Shown here one piece after another: positions 40,807 through 51,465 of a stretch of DNA of 64,000 nt. The notes beneath the pieces are model-generated. The model was not told where the DNA came from. It searched no databases and was given only the letters and a program-made list of their open reading frames with translations. Source of the stretch: Paracoccaceae bacterium (GTDB lineage: Bacteria; Pseudomonadota; Alphaproteobacteria; Rhodobacterales; Rhodobacteraceae); contig JAPOXR010000049.1 in the NCBI GenBank assembly GCA_026706985.1, forward strand, positions 1 to 64,000, written 5' to 3'. The translations under genes were made by a program, and so were the position numbers. Position 1 is the stretch's first letter. Every line of letters begins with the position of its first letter.

Positions 40807-42660
40807 TCAATTGTCCGCATTGCGGCCATTGACCCGGCTGAGTGGTTTCCCGGTTTCAAATAACTCCGCCAGCTGCTCGGTCATCGCGCCTGCCAACTGT
40901 TCGACATCGGCGATTGTCACCGCCCTTTCATAATAGCTGGTAACGTCATGACCTATGCCAATGGCGATCAACTCCACCGATCGGCGCAACGCGATCATGT
41001 CAATCACCTTGCGTAGATGCCGTTCAAGAAAATTGGCGGGATTGACGCTGAGGGTGGAGTCATCCACCGGTGCGCCGTCTGAGATCACCATGAGAATTTT
41101 CCGTGATTCACGGCGCAGCGTCAGGCGGCGATGCGCCCATTCCAGCGCCTCACCATCAATGTTCTCTTTCAACAGACCTTCCTTCATCATCAGGCCGAGG
41201 CTGTTGCGTGAACGCCGCCAGGGAGAGTCGGCACTCTTGTAGACAATGTGTCGCAGATCATTCAGACGCCCCGGTGTTCCCCGCCTTCCTTCAGCCGACC
41301 ATTTCTCGCGGCTCTGTCCGCCTTTCCAGGCGCGGGTCGTGAAGCCCAGTATCTCCACCTTCACCTGACACCTCTCCAGGGTCCGGGCTAGAATGTCGGC
41401 GCTGATCGCGGCAATTGAAATCGGCCTGCCGCGCATCGACCCGGAATTGTCGAGAAGCAGCGTAACGATGGTGTCACGGAAGTCGGTCTGCTTTTCGACC
41501 TTGAAGGATAGGGGAGTCGTCGGCGTGGCTACGATCCGTGCCAGACGGCCGGCGTCAAGTATACCTTCTTCCTGGTCAAATTCCCAATGACGGTTCTGCT
41601 GTGCCAGCAGCCGCCGCTGCAGCTTGTTCGCGAGTCGACCCACCGAACCCTTGAAGGGTTCCAGCTGTTGATCAAGATTGTTTCTTAAGCGGTCCAGTTC
41701 CTCCGGCTCGGCCAAATCATCGGCGCGGACTTCCTCGTCGAATTGAACCGTGAATACAGTATAGTCACGATCGGCCTCCGAATGCGGCGGCAGAAAGCTA
41801 GGCGGTATTTCACCGGGCATATCCTGATCGTCGGCGAGTTCCATATCGTCGACATCGCCATCAACCAACTGCCTTTCGGCTGCCGCGGATTCATCCGCTG
41901 TCCCGTCCTGGCTCTCCTCATCGAATTCAGGTTCCTGATCTTCGTCACCCTGGCTCTGCAACTCGTCATCGGCCTGGTCCTGAGCCTCCTCATCCTCCTG
42001 CTCGCTGAGATCCGGATCCTCGCCCAATTGATCCGCATAACCCATCTCGCCGATGATCCGGCGGGCGAAACGGGCGAATTCGACCTGATCATTCAGCACC
42101 CGGTTCAGATCATTGAGGGTGTCCTGTGACCGCGATTCAATGTCTTCCCGGAACAGTTCCAGCAAGCGCGACGGCGCTGCCGGCAGCGCCCGTCCGGTTG
42201 CGCGTTCCCTGACCAGATAAGCGAGCGCATCCGCCAGCGACTCCTGACTCGAATCGGAAATTTCGGCGTATCCCTTGGCCATGGCGGCATGGGAGATTTT
42301 AGCGTCGATATTGGCAGCGGCTCCGGGCAGTTGCAGTGCGCCGATGGCTTCGCAGCGCGCCGTCTCCATGGATTCATAGATTTCACGCGCCGTCGCACCT
42401 GGCGGCAGGTAGCGCGCATGCGTCAATTCGCTGTGAAATTTGCGCCGCAGCCCGAAACTGTCGGCCAGACCGCGTACCAACTGCATATCGCCGTCCGTCG
42501 CGCGGACACCGATATGGGGAAGGCGCACAGTTTCGCCGGCGATTCCGGGTGGATCGGCGGTGAAGCGGACTGCCAGTTCAGCATCATCCGCAATCGAGCG
42601 GGTGGTTTCGGTGAGCGCCCTCTTGAATGCGGCAACGGTTTCGGTTTTGTGTTCAGCCAT
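40807..42660 (-). CDS. cobT: Aerobic cobaltochelatase subunit CobT
   Basis: Acidic central region, C-terminal vWA domain ([49 protein letters not shown]); adjacent to cobS. Confidence 0.94.
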   Translation of the reverse strand: MAEHKTETVAAFKRALTETTRSIADDAELAVRFTADPPGIAGETVRLPHIGVRATDGDMQLVRGLADSFGLRRKFHSELTHARYLPPGATAREIYESMETARCEAIGALQLPGAAANIDAKISHAAMAKGYAEISDSSQESLADALAYLVRERATGRALPAAPSRLLELFREDIESRSQDTLNDLNRVLNDQVEFARFARRIIGEMGYADQLGEDPDLSEQEDEEAQDQADDELQSQGDEDQEPEFDEESQDGTADESAAAERQLVDGDVDDMELADDQDMPGEIPPSFLPPHSEADRDYTVFTVQFDEEVRADDLAEPEELDRLRNNLDQQLEPFKGSVGRLANKLQRRLLAQQNRHWEFDQEEGILDAGRLARIVATPTTPLSFKVEKQTDFRDTIVTLLLDNSGSMRGRPISIAAISADILARTLERCQVKVEILGFTTRAWKGGQSREKWSAEGRRGTPGRLNDLRHIVYKSADSPWRRSRNSLGLMMKEGLLKENIDGEALEWAHRRLTLRRESRKILMVISDGAPVDDSTLSVNPANFLERHLRKVIDMIALRRSVELIAIGIGHDVTSYYERAVTIADVEQLAGAMTEQLAELFETGKPLSRVNGRNADN

Positions 42661-42696
42661 GTCAATCCACACACCGGCAGGTGCCAAATGTGAGGG

Positions 42697-43668
42697 TCAT
42701 TGCATACTCACTGCCACGGCGCTTTCGGGCAGCTCTTCGTCAAAGCAGCGCTGATAAATCTCGGCAACCGTGGGCCTTTCCAGTTCATCGCATTTGTTCA
42801 AAAAACTCACACGGAACGCATAACCATTACTGCGGAAGATTTCCGCATTCTGTGCCCAGGCGATCACGGTGCGCGGACTCATGACCGTAGACAGATCGCC
42901 ATTCATGAAAGCGGTCCTCGTGAAACCGGCGACCCGAACCATAGCACCGATGATACTGCGTCCCTTTTCGGTATTGTAACGCGGCACCTTGGACAAAACG
43001 ATCTGGGCTTCGGCATCATGCGACAGATAATTCAGCGTCGCCACCAGCGACCAGCGGTCCATCTGCCCCTGATTGATCTGCTGAGTGCCGTGATAGAGAC
43101 CGGTTGTATCACCCAATCCGACCGTGTTGGTGGTCGAGAATATGCGAAAGTGTCTATGCGGCGTGATTATCTCGTTCTGGTCCAAGAGGGTCAGGCGGCC
43201 ATCTGACTCGAGTACCCGCTGTATCACGAACATGACATCCGGCCTGCCGGCATCATATTCGTCGAAGACCAATGCCACCTTGTTGCGCAGCGCCCAGGGC
43301 AGAATTCCCTCTTGAAACTTGGTGACCTGCTTGCCTGCCTCAAGCTTGATCTGATCTTTGCCGATAAGATCAATGCGGGAGATATGGCTGTCAAGATTCA
43401 CTCTGACACAGGGCCAGTTGAGACGCGCCGAGACCTGTTCAATATGGGTTGATTTTCCGGTGCCGTGATAGCCTTGAATCATGACCCGGCGGTTATGGGT
43501 AAAGCCGGCGATGATGGCGAGAGTGGTATCCGGGTCAAATTTGTAGGTCGGATCAATGTCCGGAACCCTTTCATCGCCTTCGGCGAAGGCCATGACTTCC
43601 ATCGGAGTATCCACTCCGAAAACCTCTCGGACAGAGATCCGGACGGATGGGTTTTCTGCGACGCTCAT
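42697..43668 (-). CDS. cobS: Aerobic cobaltochelatase subunit CobS (AAA+ ATPase)
   Basis: [64 protein letters not shown]. Confidence 0.95.
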   Translation of the reverse strand: MSVAENPSVRISVREVFGVDTPMEVMAFAEGDERVPDIDPTYKFDPDTTLAIIAGFTHNRRVMIQGYHGTGKSTHIEQVSARLNWPCVRVNLDSHISRIDLIGKDQIKLEAGKQVTKFQEGILPWALRNKVALVFDEYDAGRPDVMFVIQRVLESDGRLTLLDQNEIITPHRHFRIFSTTNTVGLGDTTGLYHGTQQINQGQMDRWSLVATLNYLSHDAEAQIVLSKVPRYNTEKGRSIIGAMVRVAGFTRTAFMNGDLSTVMSPRTVIAWAQNAEIFRSNGYAFRVSFLNKCDELERPTVAEIYQRCFDEELPESAVAVSMQ

Positions 43669-43783
43669 TGTCAATACTTTCCTGTCCGGCGCCGATTCCG
43701 AAGCCGGCTGCAAACAAACCCGTGCCTAGTGCAGGAAATCACGAATACACGCAACATTTATCCCGCGATTCCGGAAGTGAGGA

Positions 43784-44413
43784 TCACGGCTGGAAGTGCT
43801 TGCTCACCTTGATCCGCTCCCATGCCCAAACGACTTTGTTCAGCTGCTCTTCCGCCGATCGGTCGCCGCCATTCAGGTCAGGATGGCAGTCCTTGACCAA
43901 AGATTTGTATTTTTCGCGGATGCGGTGCTTCGGCCAGGTTGGTTTGGCATCAAGAATCGACAATGCCTGCCTTTCTTCCGGCGGCAATCTGGCGAGACTG
44001 GAATTCTTCGGATCCGTGCGGTTTGTTCCCAGCTCGCCGAGAATTTCATGCGGGTCACTGATGCCGAGGCGTGACCAGGCTTTCTGGTTACGGATCCGGC
44101 GCTGCTCTTCACTGGAAAATCCGTTCCTATTGTCCTGAGCGGGATCGACAGTGCCATCCTGACCCTTAAAGAAATTCCATTTCGCATTATACTCGCGCAC
44201 ATGTTTTTCGCAGAACCAGAGATACTCATCGAGCTGTTCGGGCGATACCGGTGCACGGAATTTACCCTTGCGCCGACAGCCGCTCCGCGCGCATTCACGG
44301 GTGGATGTCTCGACTGCGCCGGACATCCCTCTCGGGGGCTTCCGTGTACGTTTCTTGGCGCCGGAAATAGATATGTCGAATTCGAAACGGTCGTTCATCT
44401 GCCCGTAGGTCAT
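43784..44413 (-). CDS. DnaJ-domain-containing protein
   Basis: C-terminal J-domain-like KHRIREKYKSLVKDCHPDLNGGDRSAEEQLNKVVWAWERI with HPD; start uncertain. Confidence 0.85.
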   Translation of the reverse strand: MTYGQMNDRFEFDISISGAKKRTRKPPRGMSGAVETSTRECARSGCRRKGKFRAPVSPEQLDEYLWFCEKHVREYNAKWNFFKGQDGTVDPAQDNRNGFSSEEQRRIRNQKAWSRLGISDPHEILGELGTNRTDPKNSSLARLPPEERQALSILDAKPTWPKHRIREKYKSLVKDCHPDLNGGDRSAEEQLNKVVWAWERIKVSKHFQP

Positions 44414-44489
44414 TCCAAAATTTCTGGACGCGAAATAATATGTCAAAGCCGGAGCCATTGGAAGCACCGAGGAAACTGGAGATTGAATT

Positions 44490-44756
44490 TTGGCCGATAG
44501 GGAGCGGATTGAGGACATCCTGCGCCGCCGGTTTAACCCGGCGGATCTGGAAGTCGTGGATGAAAGCGAGAAGCATCGCGGTCATTCCGGTTGGCGGCCC
44601 GGCGGCGGAACGCATTTCCGGGTGCGGTTGGTTTCCGACCGGTTCCGGGGATTGTCGCGTCTGCAGCGTCACCGCCTCGTCCACGCGGCGCTCTCACCGG
44701 AGCCGATGAACAGCATCCACGCACTTACACTGTCGCTGGAGGCGACCCGGCGATAA
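44490..44756 (+). CDS. BolA family protein
   Basis: DRERIEDILRRRFNPADLEVVDESEKHRGHSG...HFRVRLVSDRFRGLSRLQRHRLVHAAL. Confidence 0.92.
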   Translation: MADRERIEDILRRRFNPADLEVVDESEKHRGHSGWRPGGGTHFRVRLVSDRFRGLSRLQRHRLVHAALSPEPMNSIHALTLSLEATRR

Positions 44757-44810
44757 ATCAACCTGTATGAAGCCTTCTCCGGTGCCTCTTGCCGCGGCTG
44801 GCCGGTGGCG

Positions 44811-46283
44811 TCAGCCGCCTCCGAGTTTCCGCGCCACCAGATCGCTGACTGCCTTCGGATTGGCATTACCGCCGGTGGCTTTCATCACCTGTCCGACGAA
44901 AAATCCCGCCACACGCGGATTTTGCCGCGCCTTTTCGGCCTGATCGGGAAACGCCTGCAGCGCCGCATCCACGGCTGCTTCCAGGACACTGCTGTCGGTG
45001 ACCTGTTTCATCCCCCGCCTTTCGGCGATTTCCGCCGGGTCACCGCCATCATCCCAAATGGTTTCAAACAGCGATTTTGCCATTTTCCCGGAAATCGAAC
45101 CGTCGCTGATCAGGCTAAGCAAATTTCCCAACTGATCCGCGGCGACCGGGCTCTCGGTGATACCGAGCCCGGTTTTATTCAGTTTGCCGAAAAGTTCATT
45201 GATCACCCAGTTGGCAGATAACTTGCCATCCCGTCCCGTGGCGACAGTTTCAAAGTAATCCGCACTTTCCGGATCCTCAGTCAGGATCTCGGCATCGTAG
45301 CGCGTGATGCCGAATTGCTCCACGAACCGGCGCATCCTGGCGTCCGGCAATTCCGGCAGAGAGGCGGCAATGGCATCTATCCAGTCCTGCTCAAGGCGAA
45401 GGGGCAGCAAGTCAGGGCACGGGAAATACCGGTAGTCATGCGCTTCCTCTTTCGAACGCATCGAGCGGGTTTTGCCCGAACCCGGATCAAACAGCCTTGT
45501 CTCCTGCTTCACCACGCCACCATCTTCCAGGAGTGCGATCTGACGCCGCGCTTCAAATCCGATCGCCTGCTGAATGAAACGGGTCGAGTTCATATTCTTG
45601 ATCTCGCAACGGGTGCCGAATTCCGTGCTTCCCTTTGGCCGCACCGAGACATTCACATCGGCGCGAAGGTTGCCATTCTGCATATTGCCGTCGCAACTGC
45701 CGAGATAGCGCATGATCTGTCTGAGCTTGAGAATATAGGCCGCCGCTTCTTCCGGACTGCGGATATCCGGGGCCGACACGATCTCCATCAATGCGACCCC
45801 GGTACGGTTGAGATCGACAAAGGACAGTTCCGGGTCCATGTCATGCAGTGATTTCCCCGCATCCTGCTCGAGATGGATATGATCGATATTCACTTTGCGG
45901 ATGCCGGCTTCACCCATATCGACATCCACCTCGCCGGCGCCGATGATGGGATGATAGAGTTGGGAGATCTGGTAGCCTTGCGGCAGATCAGGGTAAAAAT
46001 AATTCTTCCGGTCGAAAACCGAATAGCGGTTGATTTCGGCCTTCAACCCGAGACCCGTGCGCACCGCCTGTTCAATGCAGAACTCATTGATAACCGGTAA
46101 CATCCCCGGCATGGCGGCATCGACAAGATCGACATTGGTGTTCGGTTCGGCACCGAAACCGGTCGAGGCGCACGAGAAAAGCTTAGCGGCGGAGGCGACC
46201 TGAGCATGCACCTCAAGCCCGATCACCATTTCCCATTCATCCTTGACCCCGCTGATCAACTGCGGCGCAGGCGCATCACTCAT
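44811..46283 (-). CDS. gatB: Asp-tRNA(Asn)/Glu-tRNA(Gln) amidotransferase subunit GatB
   Basis: [61 protein letters not shown]; internal ATG chosen. Confidence 0.96.
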   Translation of the reverse strand: MSDAPAPQLISGVKDEWEMVIGLEVHAQVASAAKLFSCASTGFGAEPNTNVDLVDAAMPGMLPVINEFCIEQAVRTGLGLKAEINRYSVFDRKNYFYPDLPQGYQISQLYHPIIGAGEVDVDMGEAGIRKVNIDHIHLEQDAGKSLHDMDPELSFVDLNRTGVALMEIVSAPDIRSPEEAAAYILKLRQIMRYLGSCDGNMQNGNLRADVNVSVRPKGSTEFGTRCEIKNMNSTRFIQQAIGFEARRQIALLEDGGVVKQETRLFDPGSGKTRSMRSKEEAHDYRYFPCPDLLPLRLEQDWIDAIAASLPELPDARMRRFVEQFGITRYDAEILTEDPESADYFETVATGRDGKLSANWVINELFGKLNKTGLGITESPVAADQLGNLLSLISDGSISGKMAKSLFETIWDDGGDPAEIAERRGMKQVTDSSVLEAAVDAALQAFPDQAEKARQNPRVAGFFVGQVMKATGGNANPKAVSDLVARKLGGG

Positions 46284-46546
46284 TTGTGGATTTCCCCTCT
46301 CGGAACCGACCTGCATTTCAAGAGCCAGAACCAGTTTATTTTTAGTATCGCCGAATGTGCCTGATTCATTGCCGGAAAACAACAATACGGGCGGCCCACC
46401 TTGGATGAAACACTCTGCCGGGCCACCTTTCGGAATTGAGAAACGCATGGCGGTCCGCCATGAGCTGAAGTGGATCTTACGCATCCAGACTGCAGACAAC
46501 TTAGGTGACTGCAAAGGCAGCCGGGTCGATTGTCGGGCGAAGTGTG

Positions 46547-46843
46547 ATGATAGAGCAATACAGAAGTGAGGTTTTGGCAGCGGCTCGAAAGGCGGGTCTG
46601 ATTCCATCGCGGAAGACGTGCAAATTCGACGAGATGTGGCTGACGCCGGTGCGGGACATGACACAGGAGGATATACGAGCGTTACGACTGTGCGAACAGG
46701 CAAGCGAGGCGGTGCTCGCGCGGCATCTCAACGCGACGACGGGATTGGTGAGCCAGCGGAAGCGCGGCGAGAAACGTCCGTGCGGAACTTCGCTGAAGCT
46801 TTTCGCATTCGTGGCGAAGAACGGTCTCGGAGCGGTCGCCTAA
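46547..46843 (+). CDS. XRE/HigA-like helix-turn-helix regulator (NadS-type antitoxin family)
   Basis: [61 protein letters not shown] matches HTH antitoxins paired with RelE/HigB-like toxins. Confidence 0.78.
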   Translation: MIEQYRSEVLAAARKAGLIPSRKTCKFDEMWLTPVRDMTQEDIRALRLCEQASEAVLARHLNATTGLVSQRKRGEKRPCGTSLKLFAFVAKNGLGAVA

Positions 46844-47142
46844 AGGCAGGAGATCAGGCTCTCGAATTCGGACCGCGAGAACCTTGATTGGTTCATGAGT
46901 AACCCACGAATCCCGCACGTTCGGATTACAAACTGCAGGCAGTTATTGCGCTCTCGGAGCAGCCTGCTTGGTGTCAGCGACCCGCCGGTAGTCTTTGACT
47001 GGAAACAGCTATGGCAGACTGAACACAGTTTCCGGAGAGTGCCTCTACGAACCGAAATTTGCGGTTTTTGTTGGCAACATGAGACTCACGGGCCTATTGT
47101 GTTTATTCTTGGATCTGCGGTTTTTTGTATGAAGCTGACGCG

Positions 47143-47355
47143 ATGACGGCAACGGAAAGAAATACTGGCAAGCAGGCACGGGTGGCCGCTGCACACGGGC
47201 CGAAGGCCAAACCGGATGCCGGTAACTCAAGGGTCATTCGCAAATACAGTGAGGCTAGCGGACGGAATTTTGCTGTCAGCCGTATTTCCGACCGGATAAT
47301 TCGCCAGACTTCAAAGGAATGGCGACACGCATTGGAGATTCTAGCAAATAACTAG
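47143..47355 (+). CDS. Hypothetical small protein upstream of Doc-like frame; candidate antitoxin
   Basis: Small basic ORF (MTATERNTGKQARVAAAHGPKAKPDAGNSRVIRKYSEASGRNFAVSRISDRIIRQTSKEWRHALEILANN) overlapping the start of the Fic/Doc reading frame. Confidence 0.5.
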   Translation: MTATERNTGKQARVAAAHGPKAKPDAGNSRVIRKYSEASGRNFAVSRISDRIIRQTSKEWRHALEILANN

Positions 47356-47725
47356 GAGACACTACCGAGTCACATGGGATGACGCGATAGGAGGCCATGC
47401 CGATGCACTTGTCATAGGCGGTAAGCGTGGAATTCTGAGTGAGCATGCAATTCGGTCGGCGCTTGGTCGTCCTTACAGTGGCTATCACCGCCGTATCGAA
47501 GATAAAGCAGCCGCATTGGTTCATGCGATTGTCTCGAATCACGGTTTTGCTGACGGTAACAAGCGAACAGCACTCTATCTGGCTATGCTGCTGATCAATA
47601 GAAGCGGCTATGTCCTCAGGGCGGAAGAGATAGATTTTGCCAATGTAATCTTAGGTGTTGCCAGAAACATCACCAGTTACGACGATCTTGTCATATGGTT
47701 CCGTTCACACATACACCGACCTTAG
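47348..47725 (+). CDS. Fic/Doc family (death-on-curing-like) protein, start codon missing or non-canonical
   Basis: Open frame 47345-47725 encodes ...YRVTWDDAIGGHADALVIGGKRGILSEHAIRSALGRPYSGYHRRIEDKAAALVHAIVSNHGFADGNKRTALYLAMLL; Fic motif HGFADGNKR; first ATG/GTG/TTG only at 47516. Confidence 0.7.
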   Translation: MTRRHYRVTWDDAIGGHADALVIGGKRGILSEHAIRSALGRPYSGYHRRIEDKAAALVHAIVSNHGFADGNKRTALYLAMLLINRSGYVLRAEEIDFANVILGVARNITSYDDLVIWFRSHIHRP

Positions 47726-47885
47726 TGGTTTGTTCGTATTTGGAATTCCGTTTACCTGCGGAACAAGAGCCAATCACTCCCGGCGAATGCTGCACAGTTT
47801 TCGAACCGGTGCCAAAGGCAACAATGGTATAAAGCAAAAGAACGCAGATCGTTCTGAAGCGCCGCCGAATGTTCCAATAAAATCT

Positions 47886-50441
47886 TCAGCCTCGCAGCAG
47901 GCGTTCCAGCATTTCCGAACTGTCCCCGGACAGCCCATCAATCTTCAGTATCCGCTGCATGTGCATGTGTATCAGCCGCTGGCGGGCCTCGTCATAATAT
48001 CTCCATGATTCAAATGCGGAGGAGAGTCGTGCCGCGACTTGCGGGTTGGCGGCATCCATTTTGCCGATCCAGTCGGCCAGCAGGCGGTAACCGCTCCCAT
48101 CCTCGCGGTGAAAACCGGCATGGTTGCCGAAACCGAGCGCTGCCACAACTGACCGGAAACGGTTTGGGTTTTTCCATTCAAAATCCGGATGCCGCGTCAG
48201 CCTGTCTGTCAGGTCAACGGCCTGTTCGGGCGGTGATTCGATGATCTGGATGGCAAACCACTTATCCAGCACCAGCCTGTCCCCCGACCAATGGCGGTGG
48301 AATTCATCAAGTTCATCACCCCCGGATCCAGCCGCCAGCAGGGCGCGGAGGGCACCGAGACGATCGCTCATACTGACCGCAAGTGAAAACTGCCTGCGTG
48401 CCGCATTGCCTGCATCCAGCTTCGTCAGCAGGCGCAGCAGCCGATTGCGGAGCCGGCCTTCACCGAAAGCGCGAAGGTCGGAGGAATATTCCGCGTCGCG
48501 CCCGCAGATGGTCTCGATCCAGGGTGACAGCTCATCTGCCAGCGCATCGGAGAGCAAATTGACCGCCCGGAGGATATCCTGCGGGTCAACAGTCTCGCCG
48601 AGACCTGCGATATGCCGCTGCAAATCGCCCTGCGCGGGAAATTCGGTCATCAGCGCACGGAACGCGGGATCGAGCGAATCGTCTCGCAGAACCGCTGCGA
48701 GTGTGTGGATGAACTCACCGCAGGGCTCGGCCCCGCTCAGCAGCATGGCGGTCAGATTGGAGCGCGCCAGGGACTGCCCGGCACTCCATTTATTGAAGCC
48801 GTCGGTGTCATGGCGGAACAACAGCAGCCGATTGTCGTCGGACGAGTCCCATGTCACGGTGACCGGTGCCGAAAAATTCCGCAGGATCGAGACCACCGGC
48901 TTGTCACTTAACCCGCCAAATTCAAAACTTTGCTCGGATTCGGTCATTTGCAGAAGCGTTGTCGGAACAACTTCCTTGCCGTTGTGATCAAGCAGACCGA
49001 CGGCTACGGGAATCAAAAGCGGCCGATACGCACTTTGCCGGGATTCGTCAGCCGCACCCTGGCGGATCGTGAGGCGGTAAACACCGTCGGCAAAATTGCC
49101 CGAGCAGGACAGGCGGGGTGTTCCCGCCTGGCTGTACCATCGGGCGAACTGCGATAGATCCCGGTCCGAGACTTCTTCGAATACACTGATCCAATCCTCG
49201 ATCGTGCAGGCTTCACCATCATGGCGGCGGAAATACAGGTCCAGTACTGCCCGGTAGGTCTCAGGTCCAACGATCCGGTGCAGCATCGACACCAGTTCCG
49301 CCCCTTTTTCATAGACGGTTGCGGTGTAGAAATTATTGATTTCCCGGTAACTCGCAGGGCGCACCGGGTGCGACAGCGGGCCTGCATCCTCGCGAAACTG
49401 AATATTGCGGAGATTCTGTGCATCCTTGATCCGGGTCACCACCGCAGATCTTTGATCGGAGGAGAATTGGCGGTCGCGGAAGACAGTCAGACCTTCTTTC
49501 AGGCTCAGTTGAAACCAGTCCCGGCAGGTGACCCGGTTTCCGGTCCAATTGTGAAAATACTCATGCGCGATGACGCCTTCGATATTTTCGTAATCATCAT
49601 CGGTAGCGGTGTCGGGGCGGGCCAGAACCAGTTTCGAATTGAAAATATTCAGACCCTTGTTTTCCATCGCCCCCATATTGAAATCATCCACGGCAACGAT
49701 GTTGAACTGATCCAGATCGTAGACGCATCCGTAATTCTCCTCGTCCCACTTCATCGCCCGTTTGAGCGAGTCCATGGCGAAGCCGCAGCGGTCTTCGTCG
49801 CCCTTTCGGACCCAGATGCGCAGCTCCACCTCGCGCCCTTCGCATGTGCGGAAGCGGTCCTCGAATGCGATCAGATCTCCGGCGACGAGGGCAAACAGAT
49901 AGGAGGGTTTCGGCCACGGATCCTGCCACTCGGCAAAACCGGGCGCACGCGCAACCGGATTACCGTTCGACAGCAACACCGGAAGACCGCTGTTGATCCT
50001 GACATTGTAGCGGGCGGTGATATCCGGGCGGTCAGGAAAGAAACTGATACGCCGGAAACCTTCCGGTTCGCATTGCGTGCAATACATGCCGCCAGACATA
50101 TACAGGCCTTCGAGTGCCGTATTCGATTTCGGTGAAATCTCAACCTCCGCCCGCCAGATGAATTCACCTTCCGGCAAAGCCTCGCGGACAACCGTCAGAC
50201 CTTTTTCGTCGAGGCGCATTTGTTCGGAGGCGATCCGCTGCCCATCGATCGATGCGCTGATCAGCTTCAGGGATTCGCCGTCCAGAGACAAATCGCCGGC
50301 AGATGCAATCGCCGGATTGGCCCGGATGAGCAGCTCCGAGCAGACCCGTGTCGCCTCGGGTGAGAGGGTGAAATCAAGCTTCACCTCGCAGACTTGCCAG
50401 GAAGGCGGTCTGTAATCCGCGAGTCTGACCGTTTTTCCCAT
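47886..50441 (-). CDS. pepN: Aminopeptidase N (M1 family)
   Basis: MGAMENKGLNIFNSKLVLA, VIAHEYFHNWTGNRVTCRDWFQLSLKEGLTVFRDRQFSSD. Confidence 0.97.
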   Translation of the reverse strand: MGKTVRLADYRPPSWQVCEVKLDFTLSPEATRVCSELLIRANPAIASAGDLSLDGESLKLISASIDGQRIASEQMRLDEKGLTVVREALPEGEFIWRAEVEISPKSNTALEGLYMSGGMYCTQCEPEGFRRISFFPDRPDITARYNVRINSGLPVLLSNGNPVARAPGFAEWQDPWPKPSYLFALVAGDLIAFEDRFRTCEGREVELRIWVRKGDEDRCGFAMDSLKRAMKWDEENYGCVYDLDQFNIVAVDDFNMGAMENKGLNIFNSKLVLARPDTATDDDYENIEGVIAHEYFHNWTGNRVTCRDWFQLSLKEGLTVFRDRQFSSDQRSAVVTRIKDAQNLRNIQFREDAGPLSHPVRPASYREINNFYTATVYEKGAELVSMLHRIVGPETYRAVLDLYFRRHDGEACTIEDWISVFEEVSDRDLSQFARWYSQAGTPRLSCSGNFADGVYRLTIRQGAADESRQSAYRPLLIPVAVGLLDHNGKEVVPTTLLQMTESEQSFEFGGLSDKPVVSILRNFSAPVTVTWDSSDDNRLLLFRHDTDGFNKWSAGQSLARSNLTAMLLSGAEPCGEFIHTLAAVLRDDSLDPAFRALMTEFPAQGDLQRHIAGLGETVDPQDILRAVNLLSDALADELSPWIETICGRDAEYSSDLRAFGEGRLRNRLLRLLTKLDAGNAARRQFSLAVSMSDRLGALRALLAAGSGGDELDEFHRHWSGDRLVLDKWFAIQIIESPPEQAVDLTDRLTRHPDFEWKNPNRFRSVVAALGFGNHAGFHREDGSGYRLLADWIGKMDAANPQVAARLSSAFESWRYYDEARQRLIHMHMQRILKIDGLSGDSSEMLERLLRG

Positions 50442-50487
50442 GATTTCCGCCCCGGAAGGCTGCCCGTTTATCTATCCACGGTGCCGT

Positions 50488-51429
50488 TTACCGGGAAAAT
50501 AATGCCGCTTCCACCTCGCTCCTTGCCGGTGGATTGCAGCCGATCAAGGCGCAGTTCAGGGATGCCGCCATAATTGCGAAGCGCAGCATCGAAGCGAGGG
50601 CGTCATCACCGAGGCCGTTCAGCGCATCCTTGGCAGTAGCCGATGCCTCCGCCAACCAAGCGAGGCTGTAGCCCATCACTGTGTCACCGGCACCGACTGT
50701 GTCACCGCCGGCCGCCGGTATGGAGACAATTCGGGCATGCCCGCTATCTGTCCAGGCGGCGGCACCGTTTTCGCCGTCGGTCACGATCACCAACCCCGCA
50801 CCTGCGGCGAGGGATTGCCGGGAAAAGCTCTCCGGGTCATTTTCAGGTCGGTAATATTCCAGGTCTTCGGTGCTGATCTTGATGATATCCGAATGCCGCA
50901 TAAGCCTGTCCATCCGAGGCCGCCACGACCCGTGCCCCTTGATCATGCCCGGTCGAACATTCGGATCAATGGCCAGGGTGGCGCGCGCCGATTGCGCCAG
51001 CGCGAATTCGGCGATGCGGTCGGCGCCGGGTGAGACGATCAGCGAGATCGAACCAATTCCCAACACATCCCCGGCGTTCAGGGTATTCGGAGGAAGTTCC
51101 GGGTCCATGTTGATCATACAGCTTTCGCGGTCAAAAAATGCGTAGACCGGGTGTGCATCTTCCCGCACTTGAACAAAGGCAAGCACTGTCGGCGCATCGG
51201 AACGGGGTGCAAATGTTGCATCAACACCGTAAGCGTCGAGGTCGGCGAGGATCTGCCGGCCAAAAATATCGCTGCTGATGGTGCCGCAGAAGTGCGCATT
51301 GGCACCTGCCTGCGCAGCCGCTTTCGAGGCCGAAAAGGGCGACCCGCCTGGGGTGGCATGATAATGAACACCGTCCTTTGTGATTAAGTCGATCAGTGCC
51401 TCACCACAAAAGAAAATCCTGCCAGTCAT
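50488..51429 (-). CDS. PfkB-family carbohydrate kinase (fructokinase-like)
   Basis: FFCGEALIDLI, GGSPFSASKAAAQAGANAHFCGTISSDIFGRQILADL, AAGGDTVGAGDTVMGYSLAWL. Confidence 0.88.
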   Translation of the reverse strand: MTGRIFFCGEALIDLITKDGVHYHATPGGSPFSASKAAAQAGANAHFCGTISSDIFGRQILADLDAYGVDATFAPRSDAPTVLAFVQVREDAHPVYAFFDRESCMINMDPELPPNTLNAGDVLGIGSISLIVSPGADRIAEFALAQSARATLAIDPNVRPGMIKGHGSWRPRMDRLMRHSDIIKISTEDLEYYRPENDPESFSRQSLAAGAGLVIVTDGENGAAAWTDSGHARIVSIPAAGGDTVGAGDTVMGYSLAWLAEASATAKDALNGLGDDALASMLRFAIMAASLNCALIGCNPPARSEVEAALFSR

Positions 51430-51465
51430 GCCGCCGACTCCAAGTTCAAATTCCCGGCACCGGCA

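Noticed and set aside
44794-44818. GCGGCTG...CAGCCGC inverted repeat at the gatB stop
   Set aside because: Spans the gatB coding end and lacks a T-tract on either side; too weak to call a terminator
46895-47146. 83-aa ORF between the XRE regulator and the Doc module
   Set aside because: No recognisable motif and atypical composition; insufficient support as a gene
49221-50135. 304-aa ORF on the + strand opposite pepN
   Set aside because: Shadow ORF antisense to clear pepN
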